64,000 nt of DNA from Streptomyces sp. NRRL F-5122 (GTDB taxonomy: Bacteria > Actinomycetota > Actinomycetes > Streptomycetales > Streptomycetaceae), in assembly GCF_001507435.1 (NCBI RefSeq), contig NZ_LMWH01000150.1, forward strand, positions 73,480 through 137,479, read 5' to 3'. Positions within the stretch are counted from its first letter, which is position 1, and each line of letters opens with the position of its first letter. This document shows positions 16,170 to 25,171 of this stretch, in pieces. The notes under the pieces are model-generated. The model searched no databases. It worked only from the letters and a program-made list of their open reading frames with translations, and was not told where the DNA came from. The translations under genes were made by a program, and so were the position numbers.

Positions 16170-16867
16170 GGCAGATCTCCTCGAGCTGTTCCAAGATCTT
16201 TTCGAGAAGGAGCTCTCGACGAGCTCGATTCCTCATCGGCGACAGCAGAAATCCGGCAGAGAACTCCTCCGGCCCGGGGGCCACCACCCGGATCCGAGCC
16301 GGGACCGGCGGCAATGAGACGCCGACGCCCACATCGGGGATCACCGTTACTGTACGTTACGATATGTAGCCTTCCGTGAACCTGCAACTCGAACGCAGCC
16401 GCGAATCCGGAAGCCGCGTACGCCGTCACCGAGCCGGTCCCGTCCGACACACCCTCGGAGGCAGAAGCCAACCTCGGACGTTCGGGCGCACATCGAGACA
16501 CCGCGGCCGACCCCGCGACACACACCAGCGCGCCATTTCGGCCACCTCGGGATGCGAGCAATCGCCGTCGCCCCCTCCAGTCGCCGACGCGTGGGGCGAG
16601 ACTCCGGGATGGATCGTTGCACACATCTCCCATAAGGGGCATTACCTGACAAATAGTGGCCAATTGGGTTTATAAATATGGGCTCTTGACTTAACGGGGG
16701 GTGGAGCCGAAGCTATGACCGCCTTTTAAACCGGTTCAAGTCCCGGTCGCACTCGCCTGCAACGGTGGAGTGGCCAGGGGCGTGTCCTCCCCTGCTCTGT
16801 AGGCGGCGCCGTCCAGGCGTGGTCCCGCATGCCCTTGCGGCGATACGAACCGGCCATATGTCGTCGC
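16170..16867. other. Long divergent intergenic region
   Basis: No gene is supported in about 700 bases. An AT-richer stretch at 16344-16372 with near-direct words GTAACG and GTACAGTAACG (minus strand) could be the promoter/operator of the epoxide hydrolase gene. A second AT-rich patch at 16640-16695 lies ahead of the LacI gene. At 16731-16752 a sequence resembles a tRNA T-arm, but the stem is imperfect and no rest of a tRNA is present. Confidence 0.4.
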
Positions 16868-16882
16868 TTGCCCAGCTGGCAA
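16868..16882. promoter_or_regulatory. Possible LacI-family operator
   Basis: TTGCCCAGCTGGCAA is a near-palindrome around CCAGCTGG with one extra base in the left arm. It ends five bases before the ribosome binding site CCGGAGGT of the LacI gene, where an autoregulatory operator would be expected. I see no second copy before the solute-binding-protein gene, which weakens the case. Confidence 0.35.
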
Positions 16883-16898
16883 AAACCGGAGGTCACCC

Positions 16899-17927
16899 AT
16901 GGCCCGTCGTCCCACGATCGCGGATGTCGCCGAGCTGGCCGGGGTGTCCCGAGCGACCGTCTCCTTCGTCCTCAACAACCGTCCCGGTGTGGCACTCGCC
17001 ACCCAGGAGCGGGTCCGGTCCGCGGCCGAGAAGCTGGGATGGACCCCGAGTCGCAGCGCGAGAGCACTGTCCACGGGCCGTGCACGTGCCGTCGGTCTGG
17101 TCCTGGCCCGCGAGCCGGAGCTCATCGGCACCGACCCGTTCTACCCGGCGTTCATGGCCGGTATCGAGTCGGTGATCTCCGAGACGGGTGACGGGCTGAT
17201 GCTGCAGATGAGCCGCCCCGGCGACGAAGTGGAGACCTACCGCAGACTCGCCGCCGACCGAAGGGTCGACGGAGTCTTCCTGACCGACCTGCGCCTCGAC
17301 GATCCGCGGCCCGGCCTGGTGGCGGAACTCGGCCTGCCCGCGATCGCGGTCGGCGGCATCGAGTCGGACAGGGACCTGCCGACGGTGAACCTCGACGACC
17401 GTCCCGTGGTCCGCAACGCCGTACGCCACCTCGTGGAGCTGGGGCATCGCAACATCGCCTACGTGGCCGGTCCCGAGGAGTTCGTGCACGCACGGCGCCG
17501 CCGCGAGGCATGGGCGGACGCACTCGCCGAAGCGGGCCTGCCCCGCGGGACGTCTCTGCCCGGAGGGTTCACGGCCGAGGGCGGGGCGCGCGCGACCCGG
17601 GCACTGCTGGACCTCCCAACCCCCCCGACCGCGATCGTCTACGGGAACGACCTGTCGGCCACCGCCGGTATGGCGGTCGCCCAGGACGCCGGCCTGCGAC
17701 TGCCCGACGACCTCTCGGTGGTGGGCTTCGACGACGTGCCGCTGGCCTCCTGGACCAGTCCGACGCTGACGACCTGCCGCGCCAACCCGGTCCTGTGGGG
17801 CCGGGCCGCGGCCCAGGCACTGGTCGAAATGATCGAGCACGGCACCACGGCCGACGTCGAGTTGGACCCGGCCACGCTGGTCATACGCGGCTCGACCGGC
17901 CCCGTTCCCGTCCGTGGAAGCCGATGA
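16899..17927 (+). CDS. LacI-family transcriptional regulator
   Basis: This 342-residue protein has a LacI-type N-terminal HTH (TIADVAELAGVSRATVSFVL) and the hinge helix region (SARALSTGRARAVGLVLA). A periplasmic-binding-protein-like effector domain follows, with VDGVFLTDLRLDD, LVELGHRNIAYVAGP and LSVVGFDDVPLASWTSPTLT. The length is typical. ATG 16899 follows GGAGGT. It precedes the sugar transport and catabolism operon on the same strand by 111 bases, so it is the likely sugar-responsive repressor of that operon. The effector is probably the imported oligosaccharide or a breakdown product. Confidence 0.93.
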   Translation: MARRPTIADVAELAGVSRATVSFVLNNRPGVALATQERVRSAAEKLGWTPSRSARALSTGRARAVGLVLAREPELIGTDPFYPAFMAGIESVISETGDGLMLQMSRPGDEVETYRRLAADRRVDGVFLTDLRLDDPRPGLVAELGLPAIAVGGIESDRDLPTVNLDDRPVVRNAVRHLVELGHRNIAYVAGPEEFVHARRRREAWADALAEAGLPRGTSLPGGFTAEGGARATRALLDLPTPPTAIVYGNDLSATAGMAVAQDAGLRLPDDLSVVGFDDVPLASWTSPTLTTCRANPVLWGRAAAQALVEMIEHGTTADVELDPATLVIRGSTGPVPVRGSR

Positions 17928-18038
17928 CGGCCCGTGACGGCGGCCCCCAGACCCCTCCCCCCTCCCGGAAGGCGGCCGGCGACGCTCAGCGACGCCGTAC
18001 CGCCGGCTGACCACCTCCAGTGAGAAACGGAACCTCCA

Positions 18039-19310
18039 ATGAAGAAGGCCCTCCTCGCCCTGCTGCCGGCAGCGGCGCTCGCCCTGACCGCGTGCGGCGG
18101 CGGATCGGACTCCGGTGCCGCGGCGAACGACTCCCGTGGCCCCATCACCATCTGGTACTCCAACAACGCGCAGGAAGTCGCGTGGGGCAAGAGCATGGTG
18201 GCGGCCTGGAACGCCGCCCACCCCAAGGAGAAGGTGAGCGCCCAGGAGATCCCCGCCGGCAAGAGCTCCGAGGAGGTCATCGGCGCGGCGATCACCGCCG
18301 GTAACGCGCCGTGCCTGGTGCTCAACACCGCCCCGGCGGCTGTGCCCGGCTTCCAGAAGCAGGGCGGCCTGGTCGCGCTGGACGACTTCCCCGACGGCAA
18401 GCAGTACCTGCAGTCCCGTGTCGGCGACCGGCTCGCGCAGTACGCCTCGCCGGACGGCAAGTACTACCAGCTGCCGTGGAAGAGCAACCCGGTGATGATC
18501 TTCTACAACAAGGAGCTCTTCAAGAAGGCCGGACTGGACCCGGAGCACCCCGAGCTGACGTCCTACCAGGACTTCCTGGACACCTCGCGCAAGCTCGTGC
18601 ACAGCGGGGTGGCCAAGGCCGCCATCTGGCCCGCGCCGACCTCGGAGTTCTACCAGTCCTGGTTCGACTTCTACCCGCTGTTCGCGGCAGGGACCGGCAA
18701 GCAGCTCGTCGAGGACGGCAAGGCGCAGTTCGCCTCGCCCGAGGGCATCAAGTCCGCCCAGATGTGGAAGACCATGTACTCCGAGGGCCTCGCCCCCAAG
18801 GAGACCTTCAACGGCGACGCCTTCGCCGAGGGCAAGGCCGCGATGGCCACCGTCGGTCCCTGGGCGGTCTCCGTCTACGGCGACAAGGTCAAGTGGGGTG
18901 CCGTGCCGGTGCCGACCGCCGACGGCGCGGCCGGCAAGGGGACCTTCAGCGACGAGAAGTCCATCGGCATGTACTCCTCCTGCAAGAACCGGGCGACCGC
19001 CTGGGACGTCATGAAGTTCGCCACCGGCAAGGAGCAGGACGGCAAGCTCCTGGAGGCGACCGGCCAGATGCCGATGCGCCAGGCGCTGGCGTCGGCCTAC
19101 CCGTCGTACTTCGCGTCCCACAAGGAATACGAGGCCTTCGCGCAGCAGGCGGAGCACACCATCGAGGCGCCGAACGTGCCGAACTCGGTCGAGATCTGGC
19201 AGACCTTCCGCGACGCGTACACCAAGTCCGTCATCTTCGGCAAGGGCGACCTCACGAGCACCTTCAAGGATGCCGCGGGCAAGGTCGACAAGCTGGCAGA
19301 GAACCAGTGA
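18039..19310 (+). CDS. Sugar ABC transporter solute-binding lipoprotein
   Basis: This 423-residue protein has a lipoprotein signal with lipobox LALTACGGG at residues 15-23, so it is anchored outside the membrane. The mature part is a family 1 (MalE/UgpB-like) binding protein with ITIWYSNNAQEVAWGKSMVA, YYQLPWKSNPVMIFYNKELF and a mid-chain GKAAMATVGPWAVSVYGDK. Such proteins capture oligosaccharides for CUT1 importers. It is the first gene of the operon, followed by two permeases after nine bases. No ATPase gene is present, so a shared MsiK-type ATPase elsewhere is expected. Confidence 0.93.
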   Translation: MKKALLALLPAAALALTACGGGSDSGAAANDSRGPITIWYSNNAQEVAWGKSMVAAWNAAHPKEKVSAQEIPAGKSSEEVIGAAITAGNAPCLVLNTAPAAVPGFQKQGGLVALDDFPDGKQYLQSRVGDRLAQYASPDGKYYQLPWKSNPVMIFYNKELFKKAGLDPEHPELTSYQDFLDTSRKLVHSGVAKAAIWPAPTSEFYQSWFDFYPLFAAGTGKQLVEDGKAQFASPEGIKSAQMWKTMYSEGLAPKETFNGDAFAEGKAAMATVGPWAVSVYGDKVKWGAVPVPTADGAAGKGTFSDEKSIGMYSSCKNRATAWDVMKFATGKEQDGKLLEATGQMPMRQALASAYPSYFASHKEYEAFAQQAEHTIEAPNVPNSVEIWQTFRDAYTKSVIFGKGDLTSTFKDAAGKVDKLAENQ

Positions 19311-19319
19311 CGCGCTGCC

Positions 19320-20276
19320 ATGACCTCAACCACTCATGACACCCACGGCCCCGGGCGCACCGCGCCCGGGCGCGGGAGGACGACCGCGGGCCGATCGTGG
19401 CGACTGTGGCTCGGCGGGCACCAGCCCATCGGGATGCTGTTCGTCTCCCCGTACGTGCTGTACCTGGCCGCGATCTTCATCTATCCGCTCGGCTTCGCCG
19501 TGTGGATGTCCTTCCACGACTACTTCTTCGCCGCCCCGGGCGTGTCGGTCGACCGGCCCTTCGTCGGGCTGGAGAACTACACCACGGTCCTGACGGACCC
19601 CGCCGTCTGGCGCTCCTTCCTCAACATCGCCGTCTTCCTCGTCATCAACGTGCCGCTGACGGTGGTGGGTTCGCTGGTTCTCGCCAGTGCACTGAACAAG
19701 AAGCTGCCGTTCCGTTCCTTCTTCCGGACGGCGTACTACATCCCCTACATCACGGCCAGTGTGGCGGTCGTAGGTGTGTGGATCTTCCTGTTCAACTCCA
19801 ACGGCCTGGTCAACCAGGCTCTCGGCCCACTGGCTCCGGACCCCTCGTGGCTGGTGAACTCCCATCTGGCGATGCCGGTCGTCGCGGTCTTCGTCGCCTG
19901 GAAGCAGTTGGGCTTCTTCGTGGTGCTGTATCTCTCGGCGCTGCAGAACGTACCGAACGAGTTGTACGAGTCGGCGGCCCTGGACGGCGCGGGCCGGTTC
20001 CGGACGTTCCGGTCGATCACGGTGCCCGCCGTGCGTCCCGCCACGCTGCTGGTCCTGGTCCTGGCCACGATCACCGGAGCCAACCTGTTCACCGAGCCCT
20101 ATCTGCTCACCAGCGGTGGCGGACCGGACGGAGCGACCACCTCACCCGTGCTGCTCATGTACCAGCGGGGTCTGCAGCAGGGGCACCCCGATGAGGCAGC
20201 CGCCATCGGTGTGATCCTCGTCGTACTGATCACGGCCATTTCGCTCGTCTACCGCCGATTCCTGGAGAGGGACTGA
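19320..20276 (+). CDS. CUT1 ABC transporter permease, MalF-type
   Basis: This 318-residue inner-membrane protein has six hydrophobic segments, the first near IGMLFVSPYVLYLAAIFIYP. The EAA loop that contacts the ATPase is ELYESAALDGAGRFRTFRSI followed by TVPAVRPATL. A polar, low-complexity N-tail (THDTHGPGRTAPGRGRTTAG) precedes the first helix. ATG 19320 comes nine bases after the solute-binding-protein stop. It pairs with the next permease as a heterodimer. Confidence 0.92.
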   Translation: MTSTTHDTHGPGRTAPGRGRTTAGRSWRLWLGGHQPIGMLFVSPYVLYLAAIFIYPLGFAVWMSFHDYFFAAPGVSVDRPFVGLENYTTVLTDPAVWRSFLNIAVFLVINVPLTVVGSLVLASALNKKLPFRSFFRTAYYIPYITASVAVVGVWIFLFNSNGLVNQALGPLAPDPSWLVNSHLAMPVVAVFVAWKQLGFFVVLYLSALQNVPNELYESAALDGAGRFRTFRSITVPAVRPATLLVLVLATITGANLFTEPYLLTSGGGPDGATTSPVLLMYQRGLQQGHPDEAAAIGVILVVLITAISLVYRRFLERD

Positions 20277-20277
20277 G

Positions 20278-21171
20278 ATGGCCGCAGACGTCACACCCTC
20301 GGACACGAGGAAGCACCGGCGCACGGCGCGCGCCACGGGATCCGCGTCCAGGTCGCTGTGGTCGAGGCTGGCACTGCTCGTCGGGGCGTTCGCCTTCCTC
20401 TTCCCCTTCTACTACATGGTCATCGGCTCCTTGCAGAAGGAGCCCGACTCGAGCCCGAGCGGAGCGTTCCCCGATCCGGGGAACCTGAGCCTGCACAACT
20501 ACGCCGCGATCAACTCGGCCATCTCGCTGGGGCGTTCGCTGGTGAACTCCGGGATCTTCACCGGCGGTGTGATCGTCTGCACTACGGTCTTCGGACTCCT
20601 CGCCGGATACGCGCTGGCGCGGCTGCAGTTCCGGGGCCGGGGCACCACCTTCGCCCTGGTGCTGCTGGTGCAGGTCATCCCCTTCCAGCTGCTGATGATC
20701 CCCCTGTATGTGCTGATCGTTCGCGACTACGGCCTGGCCGACTCATATCTGGGCATGATCCTGCCCTTCGCGATCAACACCACCGCCGTCTTCATCTTCC
20801 GGCAGTTCTTCCTGCAGCTGCCGCCTGCGATGTTCGAGGCGGCGCGCATGGACGGGGCCGGCGAACTGCAGATCCTCTTCCGCATCGCGCTGCCGCTGTG
20901 CAAGCCGGCCCTGCTCTCGGTGGTGCTGCTCAGCTTCACCGGGCCCTGGAACGAATTCCTCTGGCCGTTCCTCGTCACCAAGCGGCAGGACATGCAGCCG
21001 CTGGCCGTGTCCCTGGCCAACTACATCAGCACCGTCGCCTCGGCCGCCGCCAATCCGTTCGGCGCCATCCTCGCCGGGGCGTGCGTGCTCGCGGCCCCCG
21101 CGGTGGCGCTCTACATCGTCTTCCAGCGCCGCTTCACCTCCACCGACATCGACTCAGCAACGAAGGGCTGA
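20278..21171 (+). CDS. CUT1 ABC transporter permease, MalG-type
   Basis: This 297-residue protein has six membrane segments beginning LALLVGAFAFLFPFYYMVIG. The EAA loop is AMFEAARMDGAGELQILFRI followed by ALPLCKPALL. MalG-type permeases carry this EAA motif near the C-terminal third, and the terminal FQRRFTSTDIDSATKG is typical. It starts one base after the MalF-type gene's stop (TGAGATG), so translation is coupled. Confidence 0.92.
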   Translation: MAADVTPSDTRKHRRTARATGSASRSLWSRLALLVGAFAFLFPFYYMVIGSLQKEPDSSPSGAFPDPGNLSLHNYAAINSAISLGRSLVNSGIFTGGVIVCTTVFGLLAGYALARLQFRGRGTTFALVLLVQVIPFQLLMIPLYVLIVRDYGLADSYLGMILPFAINTTAVFIFRQFFLQLPPAMFEAARMDGAGELQILFRIALPLCKPALLSVVLLSFTGPWNEFLWPFLVTKRQDMQPLAVSLANYISTVASAAANPFGAILAGACVLAAPAVALYIVFQRRFTSTDIDSATKG

Positions 21172-21177
21172 ACACCC

Positions 21178-22251
21178 GTGTCCCACAGCACCACCACCCC
21201 CATCCCCTACCGTCTCACCCGGGTCGGCGTCGTGATGTCCCCACTGCCCGGCAACTCCGACGAGGTGGAGGGTGTGCTCAACCCCGCCTCCGGCCGCACC
21301 CCCGACGGCAGGCTCCACCTGCTGCCGCGGCTGGTCTCGGCAGGCAACGTGTCCCGGGTCGGCCTCGCGGAGGTGACCGTCGAGGACGGTGTGCCCACCG
21401 GGGTCGAGCGCCGCGGTGTGGTCCTGGCCCCGGACGAGGGCTGGGAGCGCGGCAAGAACAACGCCGGTGTGGAGGACCCCCGCACCACCTGGATCGAGGA
21501 CCTCGGATGGCATGTGATGTCGTACGTGGCGTACGGCCCGCTCGGCCCCAAGCCGGCGCTCGCCGTCTCCGAGGACCTGGTGCACTGGGAGCGTCTGGGC
21601 CCCATCCAGTTCGAGTACCAGCCCGACCTGGACACCGACCTCAACCTCTTCCCGAACAAGGACGTCGTGCACTTCCCCGAGCCCGTGCCGGGCCCGGACG
21701 GTGAGATGTACTTCGCGATGCTGCACCGCCCGATGTGGGACCTCGGCTGGTTCCGGCCCGGTGAGGGTGTGCACCTGCCCGCCGGTGTGACCGACGAGCG
21801 CCCCGGCATCTGGATCTCCTACGTCCCCGTCGCCGAGGTCAAGCAGGACATCCGCGCACTGACCCGGCCGCGCCACCACCGCCTGGTCGCGCTGTCCGAG
21901 CACCCTTGGGAGGAGCTCAAGATCGGTGCCGGCCCGGCTCCGATCCGTGTCGAGGAGGGCTGGCTGCTCATCCACCACGGTGTCTCCGGCACCATCGAGG
22001 ATCCGTTCGCCCAGGTGCAGACGGTCCACTACGCGGCCGGTGCGATGATCCTCGACCCCGCCGACCCGGCCCGGGTGCTCTCGCGTACCACCGAGCCGCT
22101 GATGGCCCCGGAGACCGAGGAGGAGCGTTCCGGCACCGTGCCGAACGTGGTCTTCCCGACCGCCATCGAGGAGATCGACGGCGTGCGGTACGTCTTCTAC
22201 GGCATGGCCGACGCGCACATCGGCGTGGCCCGGCTGGACCGGTCCGAATGA
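21178..22251 (+). CDS. GH130-family beta-mannoside phosphorylase/glycosidase
   Basis: This 357-residue cytoplasmic protein is a five-bladed beta-propeller GH130 enzyme. The hallmark GVEDPRTTWIED sits near residues 100-111, preceded by the blade-1 motif VLNPASGRTPDGRLHLLPRL, and later blades have PNKDVVHFPEPV, GAGPAPIRVEEGWLLIHHGV and GTVPNVVFPTAIEEIDG. GH130 enzymes mostly phosphorolyse beta-mannosides to alpha-mannose 1-phosphate plus the remaining sugar. The operon also has a transporter and a phosphohexomutase, which is the set needed to use mannose 1-phosphate. Some GH130 members are hydrolases, so the phosphorylase role is an inference. It starts at GTG 21178 and overlaps the next gene by four bases. 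Confidence 0.88.
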   Translation: MSHSTTTPIPYRLTRVGVVMSPLPGNSDEVEGVLNPASGRTPDGRLHLLPRLVSAGNVSRVGLAEVTVEDGVPTGVERRGVVLAPDEGWERGKNNAGVEDPRTTWIEDLGWHVMSYVAYGPLGPKPALAVSEDLVHWERLGPIQFEYQPDLDTDLNLFPNKDVVHFPEPVPGPDGEMYFAMLHRPMWDLGWFRPGEGVHLPAGVTDERPGIWISYVPVAEVKQDIRALTRPRHHRLVALSEHPWEELKIGAGPAPIRVEEGWLLIHHGVSGTIEDPFAQVQTVHYAAGAMILDPADPARVLSRTTEPLMAPETEEERSGTVPNVVFPTAIEEIDGVRYVFYGMADAHIGVARLDRSE

Positions 22252-23468
22252 CCGTCGTCCCCGACGTGGGTCTTGCGCTCGTCGGCTGCGGCGGCTTCGG
22301 CGCGTATGTGCTGGACGCGGTGCGCGACATCGCCGGTCTGCGGGTCGTTGCGTGTGCCGACCCCGACGGGGAGCGCGCCCGCGTGCTGGCTGAGCGGCAC
22401 GGCGCGCAGGTCGCCGCGTCCGTCGAGGAGGTGGTGGGGATCCCGGAGGTCGACGTGGTGGTCCTCGCCACCCCGCCGGCCGCCCACGCGGACGGTGCCG
22501 TGACCGCTCTGCGCGCGGGCAGGCACGTGTTCTGCGAGAAGCCGGTCGCCGTCACCCTCGAGGCCGCCGCACGTGTCGCCGAGGAGGCGAGCCGTGCGCC
22601 CGGTGTGTTCGCGGTCGACCATGTGCTGCGCTACAACCCGATCCTGCGGCTGCTCCAACGGCTGGGCGAGGAGGGGTTGCTGGACCCGTTGCGCCGGTTC
22701 CTCTTCGAGAACGACGCCTCCGACGAGGATCTCGGCCCGGACCACTGGTTCTGGGACCCGGCGCTCAGTGGTGGCATCCATATCGAGCACGGTGTGCACT
22801 TCTTCGACGCCGCGGCCGCCCTGATGGGCACGGACCCGGTTGCGGTCCACGGCACCGAGGTGCGACGGGACGGCGGTCCGGTGGACATCGTGGTGGCCAC
22901 CGCGACCCATCCCGGCGGGAGCGTGGCGACACACACCCACTCCTTCACCCACGCCCATCGCGCCGAGCGGCAGTTGATGCGTCTGGACTACGGCTTCGCC
23001 GAGGCCCGGGTCACCGGCTGGATCCCCACCTTCGCGACGGTCACTGCCTGGACCGATGAGGCGGGCGCCGCTCGTTGGGCGCAACTGCCGGAGCGGGCCG
23101 ACGAGTTGCTCGCGGTCCCCGGGCTGCGTCCGCACGGGGGCGAGCGGATCACGGTGTCCGTGCGGCGTGACGCCGGCTCGGACCGCCCGGCCCTCGGCCG
23201 GGGCGTGCGGCGCGTCGTCCCGCACCGGGTCGACGTCGTGATCGACCTGGGCGGCGAGGAGCGCAAGCCGCACGTCTACGCCGAGAGCGTACGGGCGGCC
23301 ATGACCGACCTGCTGCACTGCGCGGCGCACGGCGGCACTCCGGTGGCCGACGCCCGCGCCGGTCTCACGGCAGTCGCCGTGGCCGAGGCCGCGACCCGGT
23401 CGGCGGAGAGCGGCCGCACCCTGCCGGTGACCGTGCCCTCCCGCAGCTCCGTGGGTGCATCGGCATGA
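22248..23468 (+). CDS. Gfo/Idh/MocA-family NAD(P)-dependent oxidoreductase
   Basis: This 406-residue protein has an N-terminal Rossmann fold (VGLALVGCGGFGAYVLDAVR) and the family EKP motif in AGRHVFCEKPVAVTLE at about residues 85-100. It has a C-terminal alpha/beta domain with SGGIHIEHGVHFFDAAAALM, where the usual catalytic HxxD/His is replaced by the His-rich IEHGVHF. These enzymes oxidise or reduce sugars or sugar derivatives. A few related proteins, such as GH109, use NAD for glycoside cleavage. ATG 22248 overlaps the GH130 stop (ATGA). Function in the operon may be conversion of an unusual hexose unit; the substrate is unknown. Confidence 0.88.
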   Translation: MTVVPDVGLALVGCGGFGAYVLDAVRDIAGLRVVACADPDGERARVLAERHGAQVAASVEEVVGIPEVDVVVLATPPAAHADGAVTALRAGRHVFCEKPVAVTLEAAARVAEEASRAPGVFAVDHVLRYNPILRLLQRLGEEGLLDPLRRFLFENDASDEDLGPDHWFWDPALSGGIHIEHGVHFFDAAAALMGTDPVAVHGTEVRRDGGPVDIVVATATHPGGSVATHTHSFTHAHRAERQLMRLDYGFAEARVTGWIPTFATVTAWTDEAGAARWAQLPERADELLAVPGLRPHGGERITVSVRRDAGSDRPALGRGVRRVVPHRVDVVIDLGGEERKPHVYAESVRAAMTDLLHCAAHGGTPVADARAGLTAVAVAEAATRSAESGRTLPVTVPSRSSVGASA

Positions 23469-25171
23469 CCGCGGTCCCGACCGCCGGTGCGGGTGGCCCC
23501 GTGGCGGGCCCGGGCCCCACCCGGCCCGCCATCGGCGGGTCGGGTGGGCCGGACCGCGCCGCCCCGTGGTGGCGCGATGCCGTCTGCTATCAGATCTATC
23601 CGCGATCCTTCGCCGACAGCGACGGGGACGGCATCGGCGACCTGGCCGGTGCCGCGGCGCGACTCGGGCATCTGCGCCGACTCGGGGTCGACGCCGTGTG
23701 GATCACCCCGTTCTATCCGTCGCCGCTCGCGGACGGCGGCTACGACATCGCGGACCACACCGGGGTGGCGCCCGACCTCGGAACACCGGCGGACTTCGAC
23801 GCCCTGGTGGAGCGGGCCCATGAACTGGGCATCAAGGTTCTGGTGGACCTGGTCCCCAACCACACCTCCGACCGGCACCCATGGTTCCGCGAGGCGGTCG
23901 CCGCCGGGGCGGGCTCGCGCGCCAGGGAGCGATACGTCTTCCGGCCCGGTCTCGGCGTGGACGGTCAACTGCCCCCGAACGACTGGCAGTCCGCGTTCGG
24001 TGGTCCCGCATGGACCAGGATCCGCGAACCCGACGGGTCTCCCGGCGAGTGGTACCTGCATCTGCACGCGCCCGAGCAGCCGGACCTGAACTGGCGTGAC
24101 GGCGAGGTCGTCGCGGACTTCGAACGGATCCTGAAGCACTGGCTGGACCGCGGCGTGGACGGCTTCCGGGTCGATGTCGCCCACACCCTGTTCAAGGCGG
24201 AGGGCCTGCCCGACGCAGGTCCGGGCCAGCACCAGGACGTCCATCGCAACCATCTGATGCCCTACTACGACCAGGAGGAGCTGCACCCGCTCTTCAGGAC
24301 GTGGCGCACCCTGCTGGACACCCACCCCGCGCCCGCCGGCGCCGTACCGCCCGGCGAACGCGTGATGGTGGCGGAGGCCGGCATCTTCGAACCCGACCGG
24401 CTGGCTCGCTACGTCAGCCCCGGCGAGATGCAGCAGACCTTCAACTTCGCCTTCCTGGAGTGCCCGTGGGACGGTACGGCGATGCGGGACGTGATCGAGC
24501 GGTCCGCCGCCGCCATGCAGGCGGTGGGGGCGCCGGTCACCTGGGTGCTCTCAAGCCATGACGCGGTCCGTCCGGTCTCGCGCTACGGCGGCGGCCCGGT
24601 CGGCGAGCGCCGGGCGCGCGCCGCGGCGCTGCTGATGCTCGCACTGCCCGGCGCGGCGTACGTCTACCAGGGGGAGGAACTCGGGCTGCCGCAGGCCGAA
24701 CTCCCCGACGACCGGCTGCGTGACCCGCTGTGGGAGCGCTCCGGCCACCGGGAACGCGGCCGGGACGGGGCCCGGGTACCCCTGCCCTGGGAGGGTGGGG
24801 CCCCGCCGTACGGCTTCAGCACCGCCGCTCCCGGGGACTGCTGGTTCCCCCAGCCCGAGGACTGGGCGGAACTGACCGCTGCGGCACAGGAGAACGACGG
24901 CGGTTCCATGCTGGCGCTGTACCGCAGGGCGCTGCGGCTGCGGCGCGACCACCCGGCCTCGGACGCGGCACTGAAGCCCGAGGGTCCCGACAGCGGCGCG
25001 TGGTTCGCCTTCGAGCGCGGCGCAGGGCTGCGGTGCGTGGTGAACTTCGGCGCACAGCCGCTGAGGCTGGACGACCGCGCCGAGGTGCTGCTCTCCAGCG
25101 CACCGCTCGTAGGCCGCTGCATCCCACAGGACACGGCCGTATGGCTGAAGCACAAGGAGCACGACCAGTGA
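23465..25171 (+). CDS. GH13 alpha-glucosidase (oligo-1,6-glucosidase/trehalose-hydrolase-like)
   Basis: This 568-residue TIM-barrel enzyme starts its domain with WWRDAVCYQIYPRSFADSDG after a glycine/proline-rich leader. GH13 conserved regions are visible: DLVPNHTSDRHPWF, GFRVDVAH (nucleophile Asp), VMVAEAG (acid/base Glu) and VLSSHD (transition-state stabiliser). A B-domain lies between the first and second regions. No signal peptide is seen, so it acts in the cytoplasm on imported oligosaccharides with alpha-glucosyl ends. It overlaps the oxidoreductase gene (ATGA) and the mutase gene (GTGA). Confidence 0.92.
   Translation: MTAVPTAGAGGPVAGPGPTRPAIGGSGGPDRAAPWWRDAVCYQIYPRSFADSDGDGIGDLAGAAARLGHLRRLGVDAVWITPFYPSPLADGGYDIADHTGVAPDLGTPADFDALVERAHELGIKVLVDLVPNHTSDRHPWFREAVAAGAGSRARERYVFRPGLGVDGQLPPNDWQSAFGGPAWTRIREPDGSPGEWYLHLHAPEQPDLNWRDGEVVADFERILKHWLDRGVDGFRVDVAHTLFKAEGLPDAGPGQHQDVHRNHLMPYYDQEELHPLFRTWRTLLDTHPAPAGAVPPGERVMVAEAGIFEPDRLARYVSPGEMQQTFNFAFLECPWDGTAMRDVIERSAAAMQAVGAPVTWVLSSHDAVRPVSRYGGGPVGERRARAAALLMLALPGAAYVYQGEELGLPQAELPDDRLRDPLWERSGHRERGRDGARVPLPWEGGAPPYGFSTAAPGDCWFPQPEDWAELTAAAQENDGGSMLALYRRALRLRRDHPASDAALKPEGPDSGAWFAFERGAGLRCVVNFGAQPLRLDDRAEVLLSSAPLVGRCIPQDTAVWLKHKEHDQ

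Noticed and set aside
16731..16752. tRNA T-arm-like sequence with GGTTCAAGTCCCGG
   Set aside because: The stem is one base short, and no D-arm, anticodon arm or acceptor stem can be built around it. It might be a remnant of an attachment site, but nothing mobile lies beside it.
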